From: Serratia entomophila | GTDB taxonomy: Bacteria > Pseudomonadota > Gammaproteobacteria > Enterobacterales > Enterobacteriaceae | Length of the DNA: 64,000 nucleotides | NCBI RefSeq assembly: GCF_021462285.1 | Contig: NZ_CP082787.1 | Span: 434,001-498,000 of the forward strand | Direction of reading: 5' to 3' | Shown here: positions 27,047-35,362 of the stretch, piece after piece | Position numbering within the stretch: the first letter of the stretch is position 1 | How the letters are laid out: every line of letters begins with the position of its first letter | Made by a program: the position numbers and the translations under genes | The notes under the pieces: model-generated | What the model was told of the DNA's origin: nothing | Databases searched by the model: none | What the model saw: only the letters and a program-made list of their open reading frames with translations

Positions 27047-28615
27047 TTATTTGCTGACGCGATCGTAGTAGACCATGTCGGCGTTCAGCCCCTGCCGGTA
27101 GCCCTTGACGTTGTCGCGCAGCACCACTTCGGTCTTGGCCTGGTCGATAAACACGTACGGCGAGCTGCGCTGCAGCTCCTGCTGCATGGCGGTATACAGC
27201 GCGCTGCGCTTGGCCGGATCGGCTTCGGCCACCGCCGCCAGCGTTTGCCGGTTCAACTGCGGGATCTGCCAGCCGTTCAGCCCGGCTACCGTGCTGCTCT
27301 TGCCGTCGTTGTAGGCGAAGGCGCTGGCGTTCGAGTGGGCGTCGAAGTAATCCGGGATCCACAGGCGGATCGCCGCCTGGTGCTGTTTGGCGCGCACTCG
27401 GGAATACACCTGGCTGCCGGCGGCCGGCAGCAGCTCCACCTTCACGCCGGCGGCGGCGAAGCTGGCCTGCAGCGCCTGGGCGATGGTGATGAACGGCGGC
27501 TTGTTCTCCACGTCCAGCGTAAAGGCGGCGTTGCTGATACCGGCCTTGGCCAGGATCGCCTTGGCCCTGGCCGGATCGAAGCTGAACGGGTTGGTTTCCA
27601 GCGCGCCCGGCAGCCCGACCGGCAGGAAACTCTGGTGCACGAAGTACTGGCCCTTCAGCAGATCCTGGGTAATGCCCTGATAATCGATCAGGTAGCGCGC
27701 CGCCTCCCAGAAGGCCGGGTTGTTCAGCAGCGGGTTGGCGCCGTTGCCGGTATTGAACACCAGGTAGTTTTGCTCGGCGGACGGGATCTCCAGCACCTTA
27801 ACGCCCGGCTGGTTTTTCAGCGTGTCGGTCTGGTCGGCGCCCAGCTCGCGCGCGATGTCGGCATCGCCCTGCTGGATCAGCAGGCGGCGGGTGGCCGGGT
27901 CCGGCACGTTCTTAATGATGATGCTTTTCAGCTGCGGCTTGTCGCCCGGCGAACCCGGGTTGGCGTCCAGCACGATCGCCTGATGCGGCTGGTAAACGCG
28001 CATCTTGAACGGGCCGCTGCCGGCGGAGTGCATTTTCAGCCAGGCGTTGCCGTAGTCGCCGTCTTTGACGTTGGCCAGCGCCGCTTTGCTGTCGACGATC
28101 GAGGCGATCGGCGTAGAGAGAATATTCAGCGCCACCGCCGGGCTGACGTCCGCCGTCCAGCTCAGCTGCAGGGTATGATCGTCGATCTTCTTCAGCTGCG
28201 CATCGATATTGTCCGGCTGCCAGCCGAGCACGTTGAGGATAAACGCCGGCGATTTGTTCATTTTCACCGCGCGGCCGTAGGAGAAGATCACGTCGTCGGC
28301 GGTAAGCGGGTTGCCGGAGGAGAACGCCGCCTGCGGGCGCAGCTTCACCGTCAGGGTTTTCGCCGCGGCGTCGCTCCGCCAGCTTTCCGCCAGCACCGGC
28401 GCCACCTTGGCCGGGTTATCGCGATCCGCCTGCACCAGCCGCTGATACAGGCTCGGCACCGTCTGGATGCTGGAGAGTTCGTTGGCTTCCGCCGGATCGA
28501 GGCTGACGATGTCGTCCAGCGATTGCACCACCACCAGGGTGTTCGGCGGGGTCGCGGCCAGCGCGGCGGCGGGCAGGGCGGCAAGCATTAACAGCGGCAA
28601 GATTTTGGCTTTCAT
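27047..28615 (-). CDS. ABC transporter substrate-binding protein, peptide/nickel type
   Basis: 522 residues. A signal peptide (MKAKILPLLMLAALPAAALA) sends it to the periplasm. The remainder is a family 5 solute-binding protein: SLDDIVSLDPAEANELSS, the central RLLIQQGDADIA and the C-terminal domain fit dipeptide/oligopeptide-binding proteins. I chose the ATG at 28615 because the signal peptide starts there; a GGGGG stretch lies upstream. No permease or ATPase gene is adjacent, so it is an orphan binding protein between the pyr and arg genes. Confidence 0.88.
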   Translation of the reverse strand: MKAKILPLLMLAALPAAALAATPPNTLVVVQSLDDIVSLDPAEANELSSIQTVPSLYQRLVQADRDNPAKVAPVLAESWRSDAAAKTLTVKLRPQAAFSSGNPLTADDVIFSYGRAVKMNKSPAFILNVLGWQPDNIDAQLKKIDDHTLQLSWTADVSPAVALNILSTPIASIVDSKAALANVKDGDYGNAWLKMHSAGSGPFKMRVYQPHQAIVLDANPGSPGDKPQLKSIIIKNVPDPATRRLLIQQGDADIARELGADQTDTLKNQPGVKVLEIPSAEQNYLVFNTGNGANPLLNNPAFWEAARYLIDYQGITQDLLKGQYFVHQSFLPVGLPGALETNPFSFDPARAKAILAKAGISNAAFTLDVENKPPFITIAQALQASFAAAGVKVELLPAAGSQVYSRVRAKQHQAAIRLWIPDYFDAHSNASAFAYNDGKSSTVAGLNGWQIPQLNRQTLAAVAEADPAKRSALYTAMQQELQRSSPYVFIDQAKTEVVLRDNVKGYRQGLNADMVYYDRVSK

Positions 28616-28839
28616 CGATGTGTATCCCCCGAAGGCGCCACGCATGGCGCTGAGAAGTGTTTGTTATCGTTGGTTTTCGCACCAAGGTCCGAGGTTGGCA
28701 AAGGTCAATCGGTTATTTGATATGCCGGGAATAGCCTGGACGCCCTGGAGAAGGTTGCCGGAATGGCTGAAGGGGGTGGGGAGCGCGATGTCGCCTGCGC
28801 TCCCCATTGCCTGTGCGTGACGCGCCCCGGCAATATGCT

Positions 28840-29859
28840 TTAAATCGTGTCGCTGAGGGTGGCGACCAGCACCGCCTTGATGGTGTGCAGCCGGTTTTCC
28901 GCCTGATCGAACACCACGCTGTGCGGCGATTCGAACACTTCGTCGGTGACCTCCATGCCGCCGTGCAGGCCGTACTGCTCCGCCATTTGCTTGCCGAGGG
29001 TGGTCTGGTCGTCATGGAAGGCCGGCAGGCAGTGCAGGAACTTGACGTTCGGGTTGCCGGTCAGCTTCACCATCGCCATGTTGACCTGATACGGCCTCAG
29101 CAGCGCGATGCGCTCGCGCCAGGTTTCTTTCGGCTCGCCCATCGACACCCACACGTCGGTATACAGGAAGTCGGCGTCTTTCACCCCTTCGGCGATATCT
29201 TCCGTCAGGGTGATCCTGGCGCCGGTCTGCTGCGCCAGCGCCCGGCATTCGGCCACCAGCTCCGCCTGCGGCCAGCAGGCCTTCGGCGCCACCAGCCGCA
29301 GATCCATGCCCGCCAGCGCGGCGGCCTCCAGCAGGGTATTGCCCATGTTGTTGCGCGCGTCGCCGACGTAGGCGAACTTCACCTGGTTCAGCGCCTTGCC
29401 CGGCAATTGCTCCTGCACCGTCAGCAGGTCCGCCAGCAGCTGGGTCGGGTGGAACTCGTTGGTCAGCCCGTTCCACACCGGCACGCCGGCGTGGTTGGCC
29501 AGGGTTTCCACCAGCTGCTGGCCGTAGCCGCGGTACTGAATGCCGTCGTACATGCGGCCCAGCACCCGGGCGGTGTCCTTCATCGATTCCTTATGGCCGA
29601 TCTGGCTGCCGCTCGGGCCGAGATAGGTCACCTGGGCGCCCTGATCGAATGCGGCAACTTCGAAAGAGCATCGGGTGCGGGTCGAGTCTTTTTCGAAGAT
29701 GAGCGCGATGTTTTTGCCCTGCAGCCGGCGTTTTTCCTGGCCCTGCTTCTTGGCCAGCTTCAATTCGGCCGACAGCCGCAGCAGCGCCTGCAGCTCTGCG
29801 GGGGTGAAATCCATTAACCTCAGAAAGTGACGTCTGTAGAACGGGTTGCTGGTGCTCAT
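28840..29859 (-). CDS. argI: Ornithine carbamoyltransferase
   Basis: 339 residues (E. coli ArgI 334). It makes citrulline from ornithine and carbamoyl phosphate in arginine synthesis. Motifs: STRTRCSFE (carbamoyl phosphate), [11 protein letters not shown] and HCLPAFHD (ornithine/catalytic). I chose the ATG at 29859 ([15 protein letters not shown]) to agree with the family; the frame is open 22 codons further. Tandem ARG boxes upstream indicate ArgR repression. The gene is divergent from rraB, as E. coli argI is, so I use that symbol rather than argF. Confidence 0.95.
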   Translation of the reverse strand: MSTSNPFYRRHFLRLMDFTPAELQALLRLSAELKLAKKQGQEKRRLQGKNIALIFEKDSTRTRCSFEVAAFDQGAQVTYLGPSGSQIGHKESMKDTARVLGRMYDGIQYRGYGQQLVETLANHAGVPVWNGLTNEFHPTQLLADLLTVQEQLPGKALNQVKFAYVGDARNNMGNTLLEAAALAGMDLRLVAPKACWPQAELVAECRALAQQTGARITLTEDIAEGVKDADFLYTDVWVSMGEPKETWRERIALLRPYQVNMAMVKLTGNPNVKFLHCLPAFHDDQTTLGKQMAEQYGLHGGMEVTDEVFESPHSVVFDQAENRLHTIKAVLVATLSDTI

Positions 29860-29883
29860 TGGCGTATATCCCGATTGCTTAAT

Positions 29884-29918
29884 TGAATTAAAATTCACTT
29901 TATATGTATGAATATTCA
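29884..29918 (-). promoter_or_regulatory. Tandem ARG boxes of argI
   Basis: TGAATTAAAATTCA (29884-29897) is a perfect match to the ArgR core palindrome; TGTATGAATATTCA (29905-29918) matches with one mismatch. The centres are 21 bp apart, the usual spacing of tandem ARG boxes. They overlap the likely promoter. Confidence 0.9.
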
Positions 29919-30021
29919 ATTTCAACCCCGCGATAGAAATCTTTCACGTTTATCGTGGAAGCAATGTCGGCGCTGTGTGAAAATAGAAGGAATGAAGGCC
30001 ATTTGACTTGAGGATATAGGC

Positions 30022-30450
30022 ATGGCAAACCGCGAATTGCTGGAAGAACAACGTGAAGAGACCCGCCTGATCATCGAAGAACTGCTGGAAGACGGCAGCG
30101 ATCCGGACGCGCTCTACACTATCGAGCACCATCTCTCCGCCGAGAAGTTTGAGGTTCTGGAGCAGGCCGCCGTTGAAGCCTTCAAGCTGGGCTACGAAGT
30201 GACCGACGCCGAAGAGCTGGAAGTGGAAGACGGTTCACTGGTGATGTGCTGCGACGTGATCAGCGAAGTCGGCCTGAACGCCGAGCTGATCGACACCCAG
30301 GTGGAGCAGCTGGTGGCGCTGGCGGAACGCTGCGGCGTCAACTACGATGGCTGGGGCACCTACTTTGAAGATCCGAACGGCGAAGACGAGGGTGAGGATG
30401 ACGAAGACGGTGACTTCATCGACGAAGACGACGACGGCAAACGCCACTGA
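30022..30450 (+). CDS. rraB: RraB, RNase E inhibitor
   Basis: 142 residues (E. coli 138). It binds the C-terminal scaffold of RNase E and changes mRNA turnover. The start [38 protein letters not shown] is nearly identical to E. coli, and the C-terminus is extremely acidic ([20 protein letters not shown]). It is divergent from argI. A GC-rich hairpin (GGGCCG, CGGCCC at 30461-30480) separates it from miaE. Confidence 0.96.
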   Translation: MANRELLEEQREETRLIIEELLEDGSDPDALYTIEHHLSAEKFEVLEQAAVEAFKLGYEVTDAEELEVEDGSLVMCCDVISEVGLNAELIDTQVEQLVALAERCGVNYDGWGTYFEDPNGEDEGEDDEDGDFIDEDDDGKRH

Positions 30451-30492
30451 TTAATCCTGCGGGCCGGCTCTCGTCGGCCCCTGATAAACGAC

Positions 30493-31257
30493 ATGAAATA
30501 CCAATCCCTGTTAGCCCCAATTTTAAACTTCCTGCACTGCGAAACCCCCGACGCCTGGATCGATGCCGCGCGCCGCCCGGAAAACCTGCAGCTGCTGCTG
30601 ACCGACCATATGGTGTGCGAGCTGAAGGCGGCGCAGACCGGCATGTGGCTGATCCGCCGCTACGTGGCGGACAAAGAGAGCGGCGACGCGCTGCTGGCGC
30701 TGCTGCGGCCCTACGAGGCGTTTCTGCACGAAGCGCAGGGCGTGCCGGACGCGTTGTTCCAGCAGGGCCAGTTCACCCGCAAGATCCTGCCGAAAAACGG
30801 CTCGGCCTACGGCCAGGAGCTGGCGGACAAAATGGTGCTGTTGATCAAAGAAGAGCTGCATCACTTCTCGCAGGTGCTGGAGATCATGCAGGCGCGCGGC
30901 ATTCCGTACCGCAAGATCACCGCCAGCCGCTACGCCAAGGGGATGATCCGCGAGATCCGCACCCACGATCCGGCCACGCTGATCGACAAACTGATCTGCG
31001 GCGCCTATATCGAGGCGCGATCCTGCGAACGCTTCGCCAGGCTGGCGCCGCACCTGGACGACGAGCTCAACCGTTTTTACGTCTCGCTGCTGCGATCCGA
31101 GGCGCGCCACTACCAGGATTACCTGCAGCTGGCGGAACAGATCGCCGGCGGCGACATCAGCGAACGTGTGGCCCACTTCGGCCGCATCGAGGCAGAGCTG
31201 ATCCTGTCGCCGGACGGCGAGCTGCGCTTCCACAGCGGCGTGCCCGCCGCCGCCTGA
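30493..31257 (+). CDS. miaE: MiaE, tRNA 2-methylthio-N6-isopentenyladenosine hydroxylase
   Basis: 254 residues. A non-haem diiron enzyme that hydroxylates ms2i6A37 in tRNA to ms2io6A, requiring oxygen. Diiron ligands appear in EELHHF and in the later SEARHYQDY motif, with upstream glutamates in the helices DHMVCELKAAQT and GAYIEARSCERF. E. coli K-12 lacks this gene; Salmonella and Serratia have it. It is read with rraB, 42 bases downstream. Confidence 0.93.
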   Translation: MKYQSLLAPILNFLHCETPDAWIDAARRPENLQLLLTDHMVCELKAAQTGMWLIRRYVADKESGDALLALLRPYEAFLHEAQGVPDALFQQGQFTRKILPKNGSAYGQELADKMVLLIKEELHHFSQVLEIMQARGIPYRKITASRYAKGMIREIRTHDPATLIDKLICGAYIEARSCERFARLAPHLDDELNRFYVSLLRSEARHYQDYLQLAEQIAGGDISERVAHFGRIEAELILSPDGELRFHSGVPAAA

Positions 31258-31273
31258 TTGCCCGGGCGCTCCG

Positions 31274-32881
31274 TTACTGCGGGGCGCCCAGCAGCAGGTC
31301 CACCGCCTTTTCCGCCAGCATGATGGTCGGCGCATTGGTGTTGCCGCTGGTCACCTGCGGCATCACCGAGCAGTCGATCACCCGCAGCCGTTCAAAACCG
31401 TGCACCCGCAGCTGCAGATCGGTTACTGAGTCCTGCGGCGACTGGCCCATGCGGCAGCTGCCCACCGGGTGATACACCGTCTTGCAGAAGTTGCGCACGA
31501 ACTCCTCCAGCTGCGCCTCGTCGCGGGTCCATTCCGGCTGTGGCATCAACAGGTCTTTGATCAGCGGTTTCAGCGCTGCGGTCTGCAGGAAACGCAGGCC
31601 GAACTTCACCGCGCGCACGCTGCCGGCCAGATCCTCCGGATGGCCGAGGTAGTTGGCCTGCAGTTTGACCGGATCGGCCGGGTTGCGGCTGCGCAGCTGC
31701 ACCTGGCCGCGCGCCTTCGGCTGCAGATAGCCGACCTTCAGCGTGAAGCCGTGGATATTCGGCAGCGGCTCGCCGGGCACGTCGTCCCAGCTGTCGAGCA
31801 GCGGCAGGAAGTGGATCTGCACGTCCGGCCGGCCGTCGCCCAGGCTGTCGCTGAAGGCGGCGCCTTCCAGCACGTTGGAGCTGAGCACGCCGCTGCGGAA
31901 CGCCAGCCACTGCGCGCCGTGCCCCAGCGCCTGCAGGCCGCGATCGGCGCCGAACAGGCTGATGGGCTCGCGGGTACTGACGTTGATCGACATATGCAGA
32001 TGATCGTGGAAATTCTTGCCGACCGGCAGATCCGCCCGCACCTCGATGCCCAGCTGCTGAAGGTGCTCGCGCGGGCCGATGCCGGACAGCAGCAGCAGCT
32101 TCGGCGAGCCGACCGCCCCGGCGCTGACGATCACTTCCCGCGTGGCCTGCGCGCTCACCTCGGCGCCGCCGTTCTGGCTGTAGACCACGCCGGTGGCGAC
32201 GTTGCCGTCGAAGGTCAGCCGGTGCACCAGCGCGTTCAGCTTCACCACCAGCCGCCGCTCGTCGCGCACCGCCTGCAGGTAGGTGCGCGCGGTGCTGGCG
32301 CGTTCGCCGTTGCGGGTGGTGGTCTGGTAGAAGCCGACGCCGTGCTGGCTGTCGCCGTTGAAGTCGTTGCGGTAGGGCAGGTTCAGCTCCTGGCCGGCGC
32401 GGATAAACGCCATGCTGAGCGGGTGGCGGTAGCGGTTCTCGCTGACCGGCAGCAGCCCCTCGCCGCCGTGATAGCCGTCGGACAGGCTTTCGTTGGCCTC
32501 GGCGCGCTTGAAGTAGGGCAGCAGATCCTGATAGCCCCAGCCGGTGCAGCCGTAGCGCTCGGCCCATTCGTCGTAATCCTGCCGCTGGCCGCGGATGTAG
32601 ATCATGCCGTTGACCGAGCTGCTGCCGCCCAGCACCTTGCCCTGGGCGATTTGCATGCGGCGGTTGTTGGCGTGCGGCTCCGGTTCGGTCTCGTACGGCC
32701 AGCTTTTCTTGGCGATGATCTTCGCCACGCCGGCCGGCATTTTGATAAACAGGTTATTGTCGTCGCCGCCCGCTTCCAGCAGCAGCACCCGCGCCTGGGT
32801 GCGGCGGATCAGCTGTGCCGCCAGCACGCAGCCGGCGGAACCGGCGCCAACGATAATGTAATCAAATGAGTTTTCCGACAT
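31274..32881 (-). CDS. GMC-family FAD oxidoreductase (choline/alcohol dehydrogenase type)
   Basis: 535 residues. The FAD-binding N-terminus is FDYIIVGAGSAGCVLAAQL (GxGxxG) followed by LLLEAGG; GKVLGGSSSVNGMIYIRGQ and SAGAVGSPKLLLLSGIGP are the two GMC signatures; the active-site His is in VYHPVGSCRMG. Annotation as choline dehydrogenase is common for this family, but no betB or betI gene is adjacent, so another alcohol is equally possible. I chose the ATG at 32881 (MSENSFDYIIVG) although an upstream ATG is in frame. It is convergent with miaE, 16 bases apart. Confidence 0.87.
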   Translation of the reverse strand: MSENSFDYIIVGAGSAGCVLAAQLIRRTQARVLLLEAGGDDNNLFIKMPAGVAKIIAKKSWPYETEPEPHANNRRMQIAQGKVLGGSSSVNGMIYIRGQRQDYDEWAERYGCTGWGYQDLLPYFKRAEANESLSDGYHGGEGLLPVSENRYRHPLSMAFIRAGQELNLPYRNDFNGDSQHGVGFYQTTTRNGERASTARTYLQAVRDERRLVVKLNALVHRLTFDGNVATGVVYSQNGGAEVSAQATREVIVSAGAVGSPKLLLLSGIGPREHLQQLGIEVRADLPVGKNFHDHLHMSINVSTREPISLFGADRGLQALGHGAQWLAFRSGVLSSNVLEGAAFSDSLGDGRPDVQIHFLPLLDSWDDVPGEPLPNIHGFTLKVGYLQPKARGQVQLRSRNPADPVKLQANYLGHPEDLAGSVRAVKFGLRFLQTAALKPLIKDLLMPQPEWTRDEAQLEEFVRNFCKTVYHPVGSCRMGQSPQDSVTDLQLRVHGFERLRVIDCSVMPQVTSGNTNAPTIMLAEKAVDLLLGAPQ

Positions 32882-33444
32882 GACAGCTCTCCGTGCGCGA
32901 TAGGGATGCTGGCAGAGTAACGCAGCATTATTCTGGGTCAAATTCCAATCGTTAAAATGTTAATGAATGTCACATATTTTTTGTGATTGTTTTATTTTTT
33001 GATTAAAAATCATATTGTTATTTTTTGTTTTTCATATTAATAAAGTTGTCTTTTTTGCTTGAGACGTCTGTGAGCCTGGCGATAGGTGCCAGGGGAATGG
33101 GATGAATCCAGCGTATTATCACCGTGGTTGGTCGATGAATTGATATAGCAGGCAGGGTGAAAAAGCTCGTTAATATCATTACATTAAATAAGTTTAATTC
33201 AGTAGGTATGTTGCGTTAGTGTCTTTGGTTTAATATATTGAAAATAAATGAATTTTTATTTTTTTAGGCCTGATGCAAGTTTGCTCTGCTTATGCAGAGA
33301 AAAGATTAGCATGCAGAAATTGTCCATTTGATTATTCTTAATATCGCCATGGTGAGCTTGTTGTCCCCTCGTTAAGGGGGGGTGGAATGAAAATTTTTAT
33401 ACTGTATGATACTTCTACCAAATCACATTGATACCATATTAATC
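32882..33444. other. AT-rich intergenic stretch, no gene recognised
   Basis: About 560 bases between the GMC oxidoreductase and the acyltransferase, much richer in A and T than the flanks, with poly-T and poly-A tracts near 32980-33060 of the kind bound by H-NS. A short inverted repeat TGATT/AATCA lies near 33000. TATGAT at 33405-33410 could be the -10 of the acyltransferase promoter. I see no coding frame with a ribosome site. Confidence 0.5.
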
Positions 33445-34464
33445 ATGAACATTTCGATAGAGAAGTCGAACTACCTGAAAGGGATAGCCATTATCTTAAT
33501 GCTGGTTCACCACCTTTTCGCCTTTCCAGATAGAATTAGTCCTGATGTCACCGTGAAATATATCGGCATGCTCCCGGGTACCGGTATGTATATTGAAACC
33601 TATATCGGTTTGTTTGGGAAGATTTGCGTTTCCATGTTTTTATTTCTTTCCGGCTACGGTTTTTCTTTAAGAAGAGAGGTTTCGGCTAAATATATTTATG
33701 GGAAGTTGAAGAATCTTTATATCAGTTACTGGCTGGTTCTTTTTATTTTCTTCTCTATCGGCATCGTTTTTTACTCTGGAGCAAGGTTCTCGACGTCCAT
33801 TCCGACGTTCCTGGAAAACTTTATTGGTATTAAGTCAACATATAATGGTGAATGGTGGTTCTTCAAGCTCTATGTGCTTTATGTACTGTCTTTACCACTG
33901 TTTGTCAGGCTGAACAACTACGCTATCTTGGTTATCGTATTCTTAGGTACCGGGATCGGCAAGGTATTATCCGGGTATGATTTTGTGCCTACATTCATTA
34001 CTGATTACCTGATTTGGCTGCTGCCGTTTGGCCTCGGGATCGTGTTTGGCCGTGCCGGTAATTTCCCGGAAACTTCTTTTATTTCAAAAATGTTACGTAA
34101 AGTTAACGGCGTTCATGCGATTTGGCTTTTCATCCTGACAATTATTGCTTTCGTTGGAGGGAAAGGTTTAGGGCTTGTGCTAGCCACGCCGTTCTTTATT
34201 CTCGCTTTGGTTAAGGTTTCCGATAAATCAAATGCAAAAGTGAATGGGGTTATCAGCGAATTGGGACGCAACTCGATGTACATGTGGTTGACGCATACCT
34301 TCTATTGCTACCATTTTGCTCCCAAAGTAATTTATTACCCGGAATACACACCGTTAATACTGATTCTCTTAATTGTGATTTCGTATCTGACAAGCCTTGT
34401 GCTTACCCGAATTGAGCAGTTTATAAAAAAGCCATTTGAATTAAAGGCAAATAGCGCCGGTTGA
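33445..34464 (+). CDS. Acyltransferase_3-family membrane protein
   Basis: 339 residues starting MNISIEKSNYLKGIAIILMLVHHLFAFPDRI, the usual beginning of acyltransferase-3 (OafA/WecH-like) proteins, with the catalytic-type histidines in the first helix (HH). About ten hydrophobic segments follow. Such proteins transfer acetyl or other acyl groups to surface sugars. Codon use is AT-rich compared with the neighbouring genes and the upstream spacer is AT-rich too, suggesting acquisition by transfer. It stands alone and ends with a clear terminator. The acceptor substrate cannot be told. Confidence 0.85.
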   Translation: MNISIEKSNYLKGIAIILMLVHHLFAFPDRISPDVTVKYIGMLPGTGMYIETYIGLFGKICVSMFLFLSGYGFSLRREVSAKYIYGKLKNLYISYWLVLFIFFSIGIVFYSGARFSTSIPTFLENFIGIKSTYNGEWWFFKLYVLYVLSLPLFVRLNNYAILVIVFLGTGIGKVLSGYDFVPTFITDYLIWLLPFGLGIVFGRAGNFPETSFISKMLRKVNGVHAIWLFILTIIAFVGGKGLGLVLATPFFILALVKVSDKSNAKVNGVISELGRNSMYMWLTHTFYCYHFAPKVIYYPEYTPLILILLIVISYLTSLVLTRIEQFIKKPFELKANSAG

Positions 34465-34479
34465 GTTTAACGTGTCGAT

Positions 34480-34512
34480 AAAATGGGTGGCGTGTGGGCC
34501 GCCCATTTTTTT
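34480..34512 (+). terminator. Rho-independent terminator of the acyltransferase gene
   Basis: AAAATGGGTGG and CCGCCCATTTT form an 11-bp stem (one G-U pair) with a short loop, followed by TTTTT, 15 bases after the stop. Confidence 0.88.
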
Positions 34513-34656
34513 TACCATTTATCGTGATGATATTGGCCATAACTCACAGCCCGAGGCTTTTCCTAAACATACAATAGCCGATTGAAACATCAGCAATGCA
34601 TACTCCCCTGGATAACAGCAAAGATATTCAGCAGGGAGCCATGCATGGTTAAGGAG

Positions 34657-35160
34657 TTAAAGGCTCTTCAGCATGGTGACTTCGCAGTCGACGTGGCCGG
34701 TGGCGCCCATGGCGTGGCCGATGTGCTCGAAGCCCAAATGCTCATACAGCCCGACGGCCTGCGTCAGGCTGGCGGTGGTTTCTAAATAACAACGGCGGAA
34801 GCCGTGCTGGCGGGCGAAGTCCAGCGCCTGCAGCGCCAGGCGTTTCGCCAAACCCTGGCCGCGCAACATCGGCAGGAAATACATTTTCTGCAGCTCGCAA
34901 ACGTCCTCTTCACCGCCCTGCAGCGGCGCGACGCCGCCGCCGCCGGCGATCCGGCCGTCGACCTCGATCACCCAGTAGGCGCTGCGCGGCAGGCTGTAGA
35001 GCTGGTACAGGCTGTCCAGATTGGGATCGGAGACGGTATAGCCTTTATCCGCCGTCAGGCCATGCTCGGCGGAGACTTCGCGAATGACGTTAGCAATAGC
35101 GGCATTATCTGCAGCCGTTATTGGGCGCACCAGAAGACGCACTGGGGTTGCTGTTGTCAT
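34657..35160 (-). CDS. yjgM: GNAT-family N-acetyltransferase (YjgM-like)
   Basis: 167 residues with a GNAT fold. The acetyl-CoA loop is seen in [25 protein letters not shown] (R/QxxGxG/A type), and [17 protein letters not shown] is the C-terminal motif B region. The position between argI-rraB and valS and the [21 protein letters not shown] segment fit enterobacterial YjgM. The substrate is not known to me. The ATG at 35160 gives the family length; another in-frame ATG is five codons upstream. Confidence 0.78.
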   Translation of the reverse strand: MTTATPVRLLVRPITAADNAAIANVIREVSAEHGLTADKGYTVSDPNLDSLYQLYSLPRSAYWVIEVDGRIAGGGGVAPLQGGEEDVCELQKMYFLPMLRGQGLAKRLALQALDFARQHGFRRCYLETTASLTQAVGLYEHLGFEHIGHAMGATGHVDCEVTMLKSL

Positions 35161-35308
35161 GTTTACACTCGCCATAAATTAACAGAGCTCAGGTTTGTTT
35201 TTATCGCAGCGCAAAACGCGCCAGGTTTATTTCCCGGCAGCGTCCATGCGGCATTCATTCGTACTTGCTTTGTAATAACACTGAAGCTGGGCCAGATGCA
35301 ACGGCGAT

Positions 35309-35339
35309 AAAAAAACAGCGGGGAAATCCCCGCTGTTTT
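35309..35339 (-). terminator. Rho-independent terminator of valS
   Basis: AACAGCGGGG and CCCCGCTGTT pair around a short AAAT/ATTT loop, followed on the minus strand by a run of seven T's. It lies 24 bases beyond the valS stop. Confidence 0.9.
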
Positions 35340-35362
35340 CAACCGTTGGCGCAAGCCGTAAA

